Below, in pieces: positions 10,965 through 22,051 of a stretch of DNA of 64,000 nt. The translations under genes and the position numbers were made by a program. How positions within the stretch are numbered: position 1 is the stretch's first letter; every line of letters starts with the position of its first letter. Below the pieces are notes generated by a model. The model was given only the letters and a program-made list of their open reading frames with translations. It made no database searches and was not told the DNA's origin. This DNA is from Telmatactis stephensoni (taxonomy: Eukaryota > Cnidaria > Anthozoa > Actiniaria > Isophelliidae): positions 62,001 through 126,000 of the forward strand of contig JALIZF010001702.1 in NCBI GenBank assembly GCA_029948255.1. The letters are read 5' to 3'.

Positions 10965-13384
10965 CGACGTTATGATACGTAAGGCCCGTCAACACGAGCA
11001 AATTTTCCACGGCTCACTTTTAATATCAATAATAATAACTAATATTTAGAAGGTGTATATTTCATTCATAAATTCGCACATGCGGCCATCTTTTAACTTT
11101 TGCAATCGATTAACATTTACTCTGAGGGCCACAAGTTTGTCAGCTCTATACTGTTAAGTGTTCCCTCTTTAAATAAAGCTTCTTCGATCTTTTTCTTCTT
11201 CTTCTTCTTCTTCTTCTTCTTCTTCTTCTTCTTCTTCTGATAGGATTATCCTGTTCAAATAAGGGTTTACTATTAAAGTTGCTAGAGAAAATGACGCATC
11301 TTTGACACGATTTATATAAGATACCTCTCTGAGTATAAACAACACTTTTTGTCCTAAGAGGTGAACAAAATAGGAACAGCTCTGAACGGCTGTTTCTTGC
11401 TAAATGAAAATTCTCATTAAGGAAGATCAGATTCTTACTAACTGATCTAATGAAAGGCATTTAGACGACGACGATGATGATGATTGTATGTGTGGTGGTG
11501 ATGGTGTTGCTTTTAATACTTCTAACTTTAATGCTTTCTAATAATTTTATCTTTTATATAGGATGGTTTATGTACATCGAGACGTCAAAACCCCGTGTTA
11601 AGGGAGAGAAAGCCATCTTACGTAGCAAAGCCTACTCACCATCTAGTGAACGCTGTCTACATTTCTATTATCACATGTTTGGCAAACACATCGGCCATCT
11701 TAATGTTACTTCGCAGTCTACTGAACAAAGTTCCCTGGAGAAAATGTTGTGGAGCAGGTCGGGTAACCAAGGTGATGCATGGTTGAGAGCTGATGTCCAA
11801 CTTCCTTCAACTCCGTATATGGTAAGAATGAATAGGAAACTGGGTCGGTCGGTCGGTCGGTCAGTCCGTCTGTCTGTCAGTCTGAGGCTTTGCAAAAGTT
11901 TAAGCTTTTAGTCTGAAAACACTAATGTTAGTAAAGGAAATATCATTGTTGCACCTTTAAAGCGACTGTCGACTCAAAAAATTACCCGGATTTGATGAGA
12001 TATGCGAAAAATATTAAAACTAATTTGCATATTTTGATTTTTTCCTCCGTATCTTCCCAGTAAACTTGAAATTCTATGTTCTGAATGAAGAAAGGTGTTA
12101 GTTCTAATGTGCTCTTTTATAATTTTTTTTACAATAAAATTAGGAAAAAAACATGTTGAAACAAACAGTTTTCCTTCTTAAGACCATCAGTTTTACAAGT
12201 ATATTTTTTACAAGATAGTAAACAAAAATACAAAATAATGTAATGTCTTTATTTCACACATATATATATATTTAATTTACATGTAATATATTTATATCAT
12301 TTTATATCTATATCTATCTATCATATATGTGTGTGTGTGGAGAGCTAAAGAAACCCTTGCGGACTTTTTAGACAAGGCGCAAAACTGAAAAAGTCGATCG
12401 CAAAAAGTGCAGAAGGCATTTTGGGGTAGAGGCTGGTAACATAACTCTTCTAAACTAATTTTTCATGCTGAATGCGAATATGACTGTTACCAAGACGTAT
12501 TCTGCAATCTTATACGTGTAAATGACGTATTTTGTGAATTGCTACAGTCATTTCATACTAACGGCTTTTTCATGTAATTACAAAAGTTCCCAAACAAATT
12601 ACCATGGCTGGAAAGAGCACATCAAAATCAGTAAAACTGTAAAGTTTGACGGATATCAGTTGAAAAATCAAGGAGATACGAATTTTCAAAAATCGAAATT
12701 TGTTTGTATCTCTTGCATAACTGTAAGTGTTTTCATACTTTCATACTTGTTCTCATGTTTTTTGAAAATTCGTATCTCCTTGATTTTCAGTCAACTGATA
12801 TCCTTCAAACTTCACAGTTTTACTGATTTTGATGTGCTCTTGATGGTAATTGTTTTAAGTTTGGGAACTTTTGGAATTACATGAAAAAGCCGTTAGTATG
12901 AAATGACTGTAGCAATTCATAAAATACGTCATTTACACATATAAGATTGCAGAATACGTCTTGGTAACAGTCATATTCGCATTCAGCATGAAAAATCGGT
13001 TTAGAATAGTTATGTTACCAGCCTCTACTCCAAAATGCCTCCAGGTATCTGATTTTTCGAAAATGCGCCTTGTCTATTTATTAAAAATTAGTTCCCCAAA
13101 GTAAAAAAAAATGCAAATTAGTTCCGATTTTTTTTCGCAAAACTCATAAAACACAGGAAAATAATCTTTTGAGTTGATAATCGCTTGAAAGTAAATAACA
13201 GAAATATTCTCTGATAAAAGCTTAAAGTGTTTGAGATTTAAAAAAATCCTTAGTCATGTGACCCTTCAGAGCCTCTATAACGATATAATTATATTTGTAG
13301 ATTTCCTTCATTGGTGTCCGAGGTGACGGTTACCAAGGTGACGTGGCTATTGATGACGTGTACTTCACTGATGGCAAATGCTGA
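6253..13384 (+). CDS. Secreted astacin (M12A) metalloprotease with C-terminal MAM domain
   Basis: Ten exons join in frame with GT/AG introns: 6253-6319, 6696-6866, 7052-7175, 7458-7549, 8332-8415, 9106-9324, 10385-10438, 10757-10897, 11562-11821, 13301-13384, giving 431 residues. Order: signal peptide (about 1-19); short propeptide with the EGD stretch whose Asp caps the zinc in astacins; catalytic domain with zinc motif [12 protein letters not shown] (149-160, split by intron 4) and Met-turn SVMHY (204-208); Thr/Pro-rich linker (about 253-270); MAM domain from Cys273 to the terminal Cys431, ending in the MAM-like IAIDD-type strand. It should be a zinc endopeptidase acting outside the cell. 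Layout resembles meprin-like and Hydra HMP2-type astacins, inferred from domain order. All catalytic residues are present. The start is the ATG giving the signal peptide. Family is certain, substrate unknown. Confidence 0.93.
6354..6620. mobile_element. Degenerate inverted-repeat element in astacin intron 1
   Basis: The right end (CGTGTAACATTGCC then TTTA) resembles the terminus of the element at 5014-5246, and the left end (GGCAATTACACGG) is its rough complement. The interior is rich in TGCAACG-like words. It looks like an older relative of that MITE family. Confidence 0.4.
7560..7730. mobile_element. Inverted-repeat element in astacin intron 4
   Basis: Arms containing GAAGATATGAATTTTATTTT and its complement face each other around a loop near 7615-7670. 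TTACACG and CGTGTAA lie at the outer ends. Non-coding MITE-like hairpin. Confidence 0.5.
8778..8891. mobile_element. Perfect 96-bp palindrome flanked by 9-bp direct repeats
   Basis: Positions 8787-8882 form a palindrome in which all 48 base pairs match, centred on CCCGGG at 8832-8837. AGGATATCA occurs exactly at 8778-8786 and again at 8883-8891, which reads as a 9-bp target-site duplication. It lies in astacin intron 5. A 9-bp duplication fits Mutator-like elements among others. No coding capacity. Confidence 0.85.
9581..9706. mobile_element. 108-bp near-perfect palindrome flanked by 9-bp direct repeats
   Basis: Positions 9590-9697 pair along their whole length with a single mismatched pair (9638/9649). 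ACATTCAGC is repeated exactly at 9581-9589 and 9698-9706. Its ends (TAGACTG...CAGTCTA) resemble those of the palindrome in the previous intron (TAGGCTC...GAGCCTA). It lies in astacin intron 6. Confidence 0.85.
9966..10232. repeat. CGGTTAA-rich inverted element in astacin intron 6
   Basis: The outer words AGGGTTTCAATGGGGT and ACCCCATTGAGACTCT face each other. Between them TACGG(T/C)TAACGGTTAA-like words recur at least six times. It is a repeat of unknown class. The word is not the canonical animal telomere repeat. Confidence 0.5.
10245..10383. repeat. TTCC-rich pyrimidine tract before astacin exon 7
   Basis: A C/T-rich tract of about 130 bases runs into the acceptor at 10383-10384. The Phe/Leu-rich ORF across it is not coding apart from the 54-base exon 7. 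Confidence 0.85.
10930..10964. repeat. (GAT)n microsatellite
   Basis: About eleven GAT units in astacin intron 8. Confidence 0.95.
11191..11239. repeat. (TTC)n microsatellite
   Basis: About fifteen TTC units in astacin intron 8. It produces a poly-Arg ORF on the minus strand. Confidence 0.95.
12371..13075. mobile_element. Large inverted-repeat element in astacin intron 9
   Basis: Two arms of roughly 300 bases (about 12371-12705 and 12755-13075) are inverted copies with scattered differences, around a short AT-rich spacer. The outermost matching words are TAGACAAGGCGC and GCGCCTTGTCTA. Shared internal words include GGAGATACGAATTTTC and CAAGACGTATTCTGCAATCT. A foldback-type non-autonomous transposon fits. 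The 120-residue ORF inside is not conserved between the arms. Confidence 0.75.
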
Positions 13385-13454
13385 CTCATTAGGTCTTCGA
13401 AACACTAGTGGACCTAGTGACCTCAGTGCTTCTGTAGCAACAAACACTGTTCCA

Positions 13455-13460
13455 AATAAA
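13455..13460 (+). terminator. Polyadenylation signal of the astacin gene
   Basis: AATAAA lies 71 bases after the stop codon, a normal distance for a short 3' UTR. Confidence 0.6.
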
Positions 13461-13567
13461 TCATGATAGTTACTATAGAAGTTTGTGTTTTGATTTTGGA
13501 GAATCACTATGGATGAAATATTTAACAAATAGATTCCATTTTTACATGCTTCTGTATTTTAATAGCT

Positions 13568-13862
13568 AGATGCACAGATGTGTCAAAATATGGTGAGGAC
13601 AAAAAAGAACGCCACGAGACGAAGTCGAGTGGCGTGACTGTTGGTTTCACCACATCTTGACGTCTTCTGTGCATCTATAGAGTATACAGACCCACGGCAA
13701 ATTTGTTTTATATAATACTCATCTAAACATTTCCACCAATCAGAGCACGCGTAAGATTTAATAACGTCATCTATGCTTGGATGCTTGTGCACTGTAATCA
13801 CACACGCGGTTCTCGACCAATCAGAGCGCGCGTACTATACTAATGATTATATAAATCGCAGG
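13568..13862. repeat. Dispersed repeat family A, copy 1
   Basis: It contains a hairpin around GCCACGAGACGAAGT, then TGACGTCTTCTGTGCATCTAT, then two CCAATCAGAGC(A/G)CGCGTA blocks. Two further copies of the same order of words lie in this window. Confidence 0.75.
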
Positions 13863-14242
13863 AAATATATAGAAGACACCTTCCATTCTCATTCTGCTCC
13901 AGGTCATTCTGCTATGGCTCCGCGCAATTTAATTTTTTTCAAAATTTTGTTGGCCATTTAGCATGAGTTGACAGTCTTCCCTTGCTGTGGCTGATAAAAA
14001 CAACGAAGTCCATCCACTTTTCCTACGAAAACTCTGAGAACCGAGCTGGTATTTCTGATTGATCGTTTAATATATTAGGGCATCTTTTATATTAAGCATT
14101 AGTAGTGTTTTCTTTTTAAAAGAACTTTAGTCGCAATTTTGCGCGATCCTGGTACTTAATATCCCGAAGTATTCCCGAACATCTCGGGTGAACCGTCCAA
14201 AAGTCAGCCGTAACCAAGCCTTTGTTGTCTGTATAAACCAAG
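13863..14242. other. 5' region of SDF4
   Basis: No exon is recognised. The 5' UTR of SDF4 presumably starts within it. An in-frame TAA at 14231-14233 upstream of the ATG limits the coding start. Confidence 0.4.
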
Positions 14243-17200
14243 ATGGCTGTTGGCAGCTGGAAAAACATGAAGAACAAGATGACTCTAAACCAAATGCTCT
14301 TCCTAGCTTTGATCATGGTAATACTCAGCCTAGCTGAAGGCAAACCTATAACAAGGAGCAGAGTGATTGTTCCAGACATCAAAAGTATGATAAAAAATAA
14401 GGATTTATTGCCTCCAGATCATCTTGAAGGCTCTAAACTAGAACGAGATGGAGACATTAATAAGGACTATCATCACGAAGCTTTCCTTGGTAAACTGATT
14501 AAAGAAGGCGAACTAGTGTTTGAAAACATGCTGGGCTACAAAAAGCTTATCGAATTATTCCACAAAGTCGATTATGATAAGGATCATTTGATCGATAAGG
14601 AAGAGCTAAGCCGGTGGATACACGAAAGAATTCTTGAGCATGTAGAAAGTGCTCGACAGAAGAATGAAGGCTTGTTCAAGTCGGTGGATAAAAATGGTGA
14701 TAAATTGGTTAGCTGGACGGAGTTTAGACAGAAGCTTTTGCAAAGATATGGAAATGAAACTTTGGATGAGTTACAGCAGCAAGGTTTGTTTTGAGGTTAC
14801 GTGTCACGTATATAAATAGACATACAATTAAGTGAAGTTTAGTTCATTTAGTAAGTTAATGTATATAATTTAACGGTCTACTTAACTCTCTTCCGTATAT
14901 GCGATTAATAAGACGTCAGAACGTAACATTTAAAGAGTACAAGTTCAATAATATAGATCTTTGCTTGCAAATTGAATGTATTTTGCAGCTTGTTCTTCAT
15001 AATGGCTCTTTGTTTTTGTTTTGAAATTTAACCTGTTTTCGCACATTCCTTCTTCTGTGCATTTTATTTTGTCAAATTGAAAGGATTATAGTTGGATAGC
15101 TTGCAACATATCCAAAATTTGCATTATTAGATGTGAGTTTATGACTACAGCTGTGCAAATATCTTTCATTTTGTACTTTATAAAATTTTAATTCATTTAG
15201 AAAAAAATCATGCTATTTCTTTCTAATATCCTAAGAAATGATAATGATAATTTTTCACAAATTACATTTGATCATTTTCCATTTTGAAATTTGCACATGA
15301 TAAATATTTATATAAATTGTATTCTTTTATCTTAAAATGTTCACATTTTTATATCTGCCTTCCCAATACTCTTATTTATTCTTATTAAACTCATTAACAA
15401 TTTATTAGAAACACAACAGAAATCACTGTCACAACATAGATCTTTATATTGGATGAAGGGCCCCATTATATTGGGTTCCTCCAGCTCAGATCGCTATAGA
15501 TCGACCCATATACAGTCAACACACCTTCTTTTTCGTTACACATGACATATAAAGCACCATCTTGTTCTTTCTACATAACACATAATACTCCATATTCAAA
15601 ATGAATATTGCCATTTTACAAGTATTTTTACTGCAATCTATTTTTACTTCAGATGGTGAAGATGGTGGTCTTCCTGACGAATATGCTAAATGGAAGAAAG
15701 CTGATTTGAACTTTGACAAAAAGTTGGACATTACAGAGTTCTTGTACTTCCAGCATCCAGAGTATAACCCTGTTACAATCAAGAATATGGCAGCAGATAT
15801 GATGGTTAACTTTGATAAGAACAATGACAAGGTGAGAGGTTTAGCATAAATATATTGATAGGTGTATCTTAAAAAGGCAGCAAAGTGGACCGTTTTGTTT
15901 GACTTGATTAGGGCCAAAAGTAGCACATAATGTGTATGACATAATGCATTATAAAATAACTAAGATACTACTCGTGCTCTGATTGGTTAGAAAGCGTGTT
16001 TACATGAGGCTATGTAAACATGATTATGACGAAAAGATCTTTGGCTAGAGCAAAGTTTGTAAACAAAATATGGTTCAAAAATGTAAGAACACAAGAATGG
16101 GCAACTTTCACCAAACACTTGTTTGAGACAAAATTGATGAAGTGAGAGCAAACTTGATTCTCATTTGATTTCTTTATCCTTTTAATTTTCATGATCAAGC
16201 AAAACTCTGAAAACTCAGTGCTGCATAACTGGTTGAGAAAGTGCAGGTTTTTCCAGAGATCATAATCTTATTTCATTGCCATCACTAGACAGATGAAAAA
16301 CATTTGCAATCCCCCTTCCCCTTTCTCAGTGTTGTTTCAGAGGGTTGCTCATACAGCAGGCCTGATTTGAAGTTGACAGCAACATGGAGGTGAGAGGGCA
16401 TGGGGGAGTGATGAGGCTTGCTTTCAAATTCAAGATAGATAACTTTATTTGCCCTCGGAAACTGTTTGAGACTGTTGAGGTCTCTAGCAATGGTACATGC
16501 TATTAAATGTGCTGAGAGAAAAACAAAATAAATAAAATAAATATATTAACTTGTTGTTGTCACTGTTGTTTTTGGTTGCTTAAGTTTGAGCTTAAGTTTG
16601 TGAGCAAAATGTTGAATTTCTCAAGGGTTTTGTCCAAGATTGTAGATAAATCTTGCAGTTCAATCCTTTGTGATCTCCTACACTTGTTTCAATCTGTCTC
16701 CAATATATGCAGATATCAAAACATGGCTATCACTCATTCATTCTTTTTCATGTGTGTGGTGTTCTTACTAGAATGTCAGTTGAGGCTTCCTCATGTCGGC
16801 CATAATTTCAATGAGGACAGCGGCCACACGAAAAAGAAAATGTGACATCTGCATGGTTATTTTTGGTTCCCTAATATTGAGTACTGACAGAAAGAGTTTA
16901 TGTACATTATAGGCTATGTCTATGGATGAGTTTGTAAGTTTGCCGCCAGGTGAAGTGGACCCAGACCAGCAAGAAGCTGAAAAGAAATATGCTGAGGAGT
17001 AAGTACTTTATAATGGAAAATGGGATGAAGAGTAGATGGGAATGAAAGAAGAAAATTATAGGATGAAAAGGAAATAAAAAAAGAGAGAATGGGATTCAAA
17101 TAAAGTGGGAATGAAAAGAGGAAATGAGATGAAAAGTATATGGGAATGAAAAAAGAAATTGAGATGAAAAGTAGATGGGAATGAAAGAAGAAATAGGATG

Positions 17201-17569
17201 AAAAATAGATGGGAATGAACAGATAAATCATAATTCCTTTGTTTACTCATTGAATTATCTGTTCTTTCATCCATCTATTCATTATCCATCCTTTCACTCA
17301 TTCAAATATTCCTTTTCACTTTCAGACGAAAAGCTGAATTCAAACGAATGGACAAGAATGGCGATGGTATTGTCAATCTAGATGAGTTAGCATCGTACCT
17401 GGATCCACGTCATCAACAGCATGCAACTAATGAAGCATCATATCTCATTAATGTTGCCGACACCAACAAGGATGGAAAATTAAGTGAAAGAGAAATGCTA
17501 CTCAATTATCAGCTTTTTACTGGTAGTAGTTTAAATAACTATGCTGCAGTACTTCATGATGAATTTTAA
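14243..17569 (+). CDS. SDF4: 45 kDa calcium-binding protein (SDF4/Cab45, CREC family)
   Basis: Four exons (14243-14783, 15653-15831, 16913-16998, 17326-17569) join in frame to 349 residues, close to the roughly 360 of vertebrate Cab45. A hydrophobic signal peptide ends near residue 33. Six EF-hand loops are visible at 110-121, 149-160, 198-209, 235-246, 278-289 and 314-325, most with Asp at position 1 and Glu at 12; loop 4 is split by intron 2 and has Ala at position 7. The protein ends HDEF, a retrieval-type signal of the CREC family. FTGSSLNNYA near the end matches the Cab45 pattern better than calumenin. Cab45 is a luminal Golgi/ER calcium binder that helps sort secreted cargo. Met18 and Met9 are possible alternative starts inside the signal peptide. 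One Asn-x-Thr site lies at 171. The family call is firm. Confidence 0.95.
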
Positions 17570-18725
17570 ATTAAAGAAAAGAAAGAAAAAATACGCTAAT
17601 TTTAGAAGGAATCAAGTGTCTACATAGATACTACTGGCAATGATCAAAACAAAAGCCGCAATAATGTCAAAATTATGTAAACTGAACCAAATGGAAAAGT
17701 CTGTTGAAATTTGATTAATAACATCTATCAACCAAAGTTCAAAATATTAACAAATCAAAGAACTACTGATAACATGATATAAAGCAATTAAAAAGTCTAA
17801 AGAACCTATTTAATAATTACATATTTTTTTTGTTTTGATTGATAAAAGCAAATAATCAAATTCCAGTGCTAGGACAGTTTGAAGGTCAGAGTTTCCATAT
17901 TTTTGAAAATCCCTGATGAATATAGATCAGAGAGCACTTTGCTGTTTTGCACTTAAAATTAGGACTTAAAAAGAAGGGATTAAAGACAGTTGTGCATTTT
18001 GATAGTTTGACTTAGAGAAAATTGAATATGAGTGGGATTTTTGCACTATTACAACAGATTAGAGACCTTAAGATTGATGTTTATGATGAACGGCAACTGT
18101 CAAATTACAAACTTTGGCCGTCTGTCCTCAGCTGTTTGTACTTGAGTGAAGATTTTGTATTTTCTGAGATTTGTTGTTGCATTGATTTAAGGATTAGAGT
18201 AAATATAATATCAAAATCAAAGTCAATTTTTGCCATTTGTCATTAATGGTTTGCTGTAAATGTCAATCTTAAGGTCTCTATTTATTCAGTAAAGACAATA
18301 CTGCCTATGGTGTTAATTATTATGCATAACATGCTGCATGTACATTGTAGTGAAGAGTTTACCAAAATTATTTGAACAATCCCGGTTGATTACTGAATCA
18401 GATTTCATAATTATGAGTGTGAAAACAGCAATGCACAATTATGGCATGAATTTTGAATGTTTTTAGAGACAACATGGCACTAAAGAAGCCACAGTGCAGT
18501 GCAGTCTATTGAAACTCTAATAGTAGATATATGATATTTAATATAGCATGTTTCTGTGATTTTTTAGAGTACACAAATGAGTTTTTTTGACAATTAAGTA
18601 ACTTGTACATGTATCAGTAGTAAGACTATCATTGAACAGTTTTATAATTTAAAATGTAAGTTGAATTAAAGCTTTATGAAAACTAGAACTGACAAAATGT
18701 CAATAAAGCCAACAGAAAGAGAGTT
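17570..18725 (+). other. Probable long 3' UTR of SDF4
   Basis: No other exon is recognised. AATAAA at 18702-18707 is the first canonical polyadenylation signal after the stop that I found, implying a 3' UTR of about 1.15 kb. An ATTAAA at 18665 is an alternative. Confidence 0.45.
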
Positions 18726-19318
18726 TCTGGACAGTGTCTATTCAACTCTCCAGTGGACTAACTCATCCATGGATTTTGCCAACTCTCCCACATTAAATTA
18801 CTTACTGGGCAAGATAGCATGGGTTAGATGGTTCATGGTTAAGTTTAATGTAATTCTTCTGGACACTAATTATAATTTTTTACTTAAAGGGTGTTAATAA
18901 CTTTTGCCACAAGTGCACGGTTACATGTAGTTTGGAATAGAGCAATTTCTCTCTGACTGTGAAAGTTACAAGACTCTGAAGCTACAAGTATGTTATGACA
19001 AGTGGATAGAATAGCACGTCATTGGAACTACTGCTTTCTATAGCTTTCTTTTATCTTGTTTAGTTTGAAAACAAACAGTCACCAAACCTCTGCAGGTGAC
19101 GCTTTTAAACTTTTTACATGGTTAGACTGATAGAAAGACCAGGTGCTAGGAACCTATACACTATTATACTGCTACACTATCAACGTACAATGTAGATAAC
19201 TATTAAGTAGACTGTCTCATCTTTTCACAAACGAATACCAAGCTTTTCAAGGAACAGAGAGATGCATACAGAGGTCATACGATACTGTCACTGCAGTTAA
19301 TGGTCAAGAAATACTGAC
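18726..19318. other. Gap between the convergent SDF4 and SPCS1 genes
   Basis: AT-rich sequence with no exon, repeat or RNA gene that I can recognise. Confidence 0.5.
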
Positions 19319-19324
19319 TTTATT
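19319..19324 (-). terminator. Polyadenylation signal of SPCS1
   Basis: TTTATT on the plus strand is AATAAA on the minus strand, 90 bases past the SPCS1 stop codon. Confidence 0.6.
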
Positions 19325-19413
19325 TAATAGGTCAGACAAAAAGTAAGCCTGATGAGAGTTCTAGTTTAAGGGACATGTACTCTTGATAAATAATTATGCC
19401 AACAGTTCATTTT

Positions 19414-21543
19414 CTAGTTGGACTTTTGTTTTCTCTTTCCTGACTTCTCTTCTTTTTTATCAGCCTGTATTTTTTGTGGTCTTGGTTTTTGCCAGTCCAG
19501 AGGATGTCGATGAAAGCATGGCCATGGTGGAAGAACGACCTAAGAAAAACCAACATTTTATTGTTGAAACAATTATATGAACTTTAAACCAACTAGATGC
19601 ACTTGCACTAAAAATAACTTGCCATTGTATGCATTTATCTGGGCCATTAAATGGCTCTCAAATAATGGAATTTGATTGCTACAAGTAGGCAGATACAAAC
19701 TGTTTCTCTGACAAATTTCACTGTGTGTGTGCACTATGGCACCGACTTCCTGTTCCTAAAAATATACTTAAGTGCTGAGCATGTACTGCAGACATCAATA
19801 CCAGTTTCCCTCTCTTAATATTATGGCCTCTTGGTACAAGAAGCAAATGTACACTTTCCCAAATACAAAGCATAATCATGATATAGGTTGTCTTAGCCCC
19901 TCAGAATTTTATGGCTTGCTAAAGCCCTGCTATTAGTTACTTTAGAAGGGGTTTGGGGAAGATGTTTTGTAAAATGGTGCCTCCCCCTTTTAAAAGGTTG
20001 AGATCTGCTGCTGATGTTTCCATACAAATAGCACTTTTAGTCTTTGATGCACCTTATCAAGGAATGGCTTAGAATGCTGTTATACGATAAGGCACATCTC
20101 AGACCAGGAACCCATGGGCTAATCTACTTAGACTAACAAGTGCCGTTTACATGGAGAGGTTCACACCTTATTTAAATCATGTCTTAGATCAGACACATCT
20201 TATTTTCACATTTGTAAACAACCCTATTGTCTGCCTGAGTCATTGCAGTATCTAAAAAGTTAACATAAAAATCTTACCAAACAACTAACAAGAAATCCAG
20301 CAAATAAAATTAAAACTGTAGCACCAAACTGTTGAATACAATATCCCCATATAAAGCCAACTACCTGTAATTAAAATACACAATTCATGAAACTTACACC
20401 CATTTTACATGAAGCACAAACCATCTGTTGATTTTGAAATACAAAAAAGTTTTGGTTTTAGTTGCCTGTCTATCAAATTAGAGGCAAATTCCAGCAAATT
20501 GTGAACCTGACGTAAACACATTTTACAAATTATTGAACAAAAAAAAATACAAGTCCAAGAAAATGAAAAAATTTCTATCCCTTGTTTGAATTTAGTTTAG
20601 GCTTGCACTTGCATTTCTCATGTACATCAACTTGTGCTTGCATTTGCATTGCTGACGAGTGAACCAGCTTTTCTAAGGAATAGACCTAATCCACGTGTCA
20701 CAATGTTTTCCAAATTCAACATGACAAACCTCTAGAGGATTCACTTTCTTTTTGTTTGCACTCTTCAAAAAAATCGTTAGTATCCCAAAGGAATAATGAT
20801 GATAATCCAACGAGTTTCAAAACAAAAGTGGATCATTCCTTGGGGGGTAAATTGTCATGCTGTTATTGGGAGAACATCGTCAAATGATGGATTAGGTCCA
20901 TTGCAAATGCTGCACCCATGTATGTCATAAACTAAGGTACATGTATCGGTGCTGTGATCTCTATAAAGCATTCAAAATTCCTGCCACAAACCTCCCTTTT
21001 TCACAGTGATAAGAAGACTGCCTACAGCATTTTTGATTTGAAATGATGTTCTACTTCAGTATGGCAATTTGCCTGAATGCATATATTTGTTTACATTCAC
21101 AGTCATATACTTACTCCAAAGGCAAGAATTATTATATGAAATAGTTTCTCTGCTAGTTTTTGACCTTCATAATCCTAGAAAAGCAAAGAGGAACTGTTAA
21201 TTTAACTAACCCAAGTTACAGTGTAACAAAGTTAAGTTACATGTATGGACCGCAAAATTTGACCAATCAGAATCAAAGTTTACAAAGATAACAAAATACA
21301 CGATTGCAGAAAAATAACCTAATGCTGTTATGCTGAAACAAGAGATCAAATTAAACACCGAGAAACAGACTCTAAAGCAATTATTTTACATAGTGCAACA
21401 ATAAAGTAGGATTTGAAATAAAATCGAAAATGCAAAGATTGCAAATGGCAGAAAATGATGATGATGCTTCTACAAGCAATAAAACATCAAAACTATCTTA
21501 CCATATGTGTAGGATAGTTCCTGATTTTGTCAAGAATCTTCAT
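19414..21543 (-). CDS. SPCS1: Signal peptidase complex subunit 1 (SPC12)
   Basis: Four small minus-strand exons (21502-21543, 21115-21174, 20278-20364, 19414-19539), all bounded by phase-0 GT/AG introns, give 104 residues, the normal family length. The start is the ATG at 21543, and exon 2 opens with the family motif DYEGQKLAE. Two membrane helices follow (about 26-44 and 50-66), joined by a short QQFG turn. Then come LPPWP, an RHPLDW motif and a Lys/Arg-rich cytosolic tail, as in metazoan SPC12. The protein is a non-catalytic, double-spanning ER membrane subunit of signal peptidase. It is convergent with SDF4 and divergent from WRAP73. No oddities; the largest exon encodes only 41 residues, so it is easily missed. 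Confidence 0.93.
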
Positions 21544-22051
21544 GATCAAATCTATCTAATATAAGGTTCAAAACTCGGATATTTTGAGCAAAATTGTTTT
21601 GTCCTTTCAACAAAATACACGTCGGCTTTCACTGGTTCAAACTGTTTTTTTTTGTCTTCCGGTTTGCGGACTTAACTGTTCGAGCATGCGCAAATACTTG
21701 AAGATTTGCAGTCAATACACGGTCGGAGAGAAATCGCGAAAGTTTTTCCTCCGTTGTGTTGTCTTTTTATTGCAATATTTCAACAAAAAGTTCACTTTTT
21801 AGCTTCGTGCAGAGAAGAAAGTCAGAAATGCGCTCTTTAATTTTAAAATATTTGATTATTATTAAAACTTTTAACGAATTTGAACTGCCGAAGTGTTACC
21901 GAACCGATATCGATCGTCTGTCACATTGAAAACCACAACAAATGGCGGGGAAATGGCGGGTCGTTCGAAATGAGTCGACGTTTCTCACAAAATTTTAACT
22001 TTTAACGCCAAAATTATCACCTAAATTCGTTAAAAAACGCGCTAATGAATC
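21544..22051. promoter_or_regulatory. Divergent promoter region of SPCS1 and WRAP73
   Basis: Start codons of the two genes lie 508 bases apart in opposite directions. The interval is richer in CpG than its surroundings and has no TATA box. Two ATGGCGG words (21942-21948 and 21953-21959) resemble YY1 sites, common near start sites of housekeeping genes. Function is inferred from position and motif. Confidence 0.6.

Noticed and set aside
12522..12884. 120-codon ORF in astacin intron 9
   Set aside because: Spans both arms of a large inverted repeat and resembles no protein.
14784..14794. Short read-through end of SDF4 exon 1 (stop at 14792-14794)
   Set aside because: It would remove four EF-hands and the HDEF end. 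Splicing from 14783 to 15653 restores the whole family pattern.
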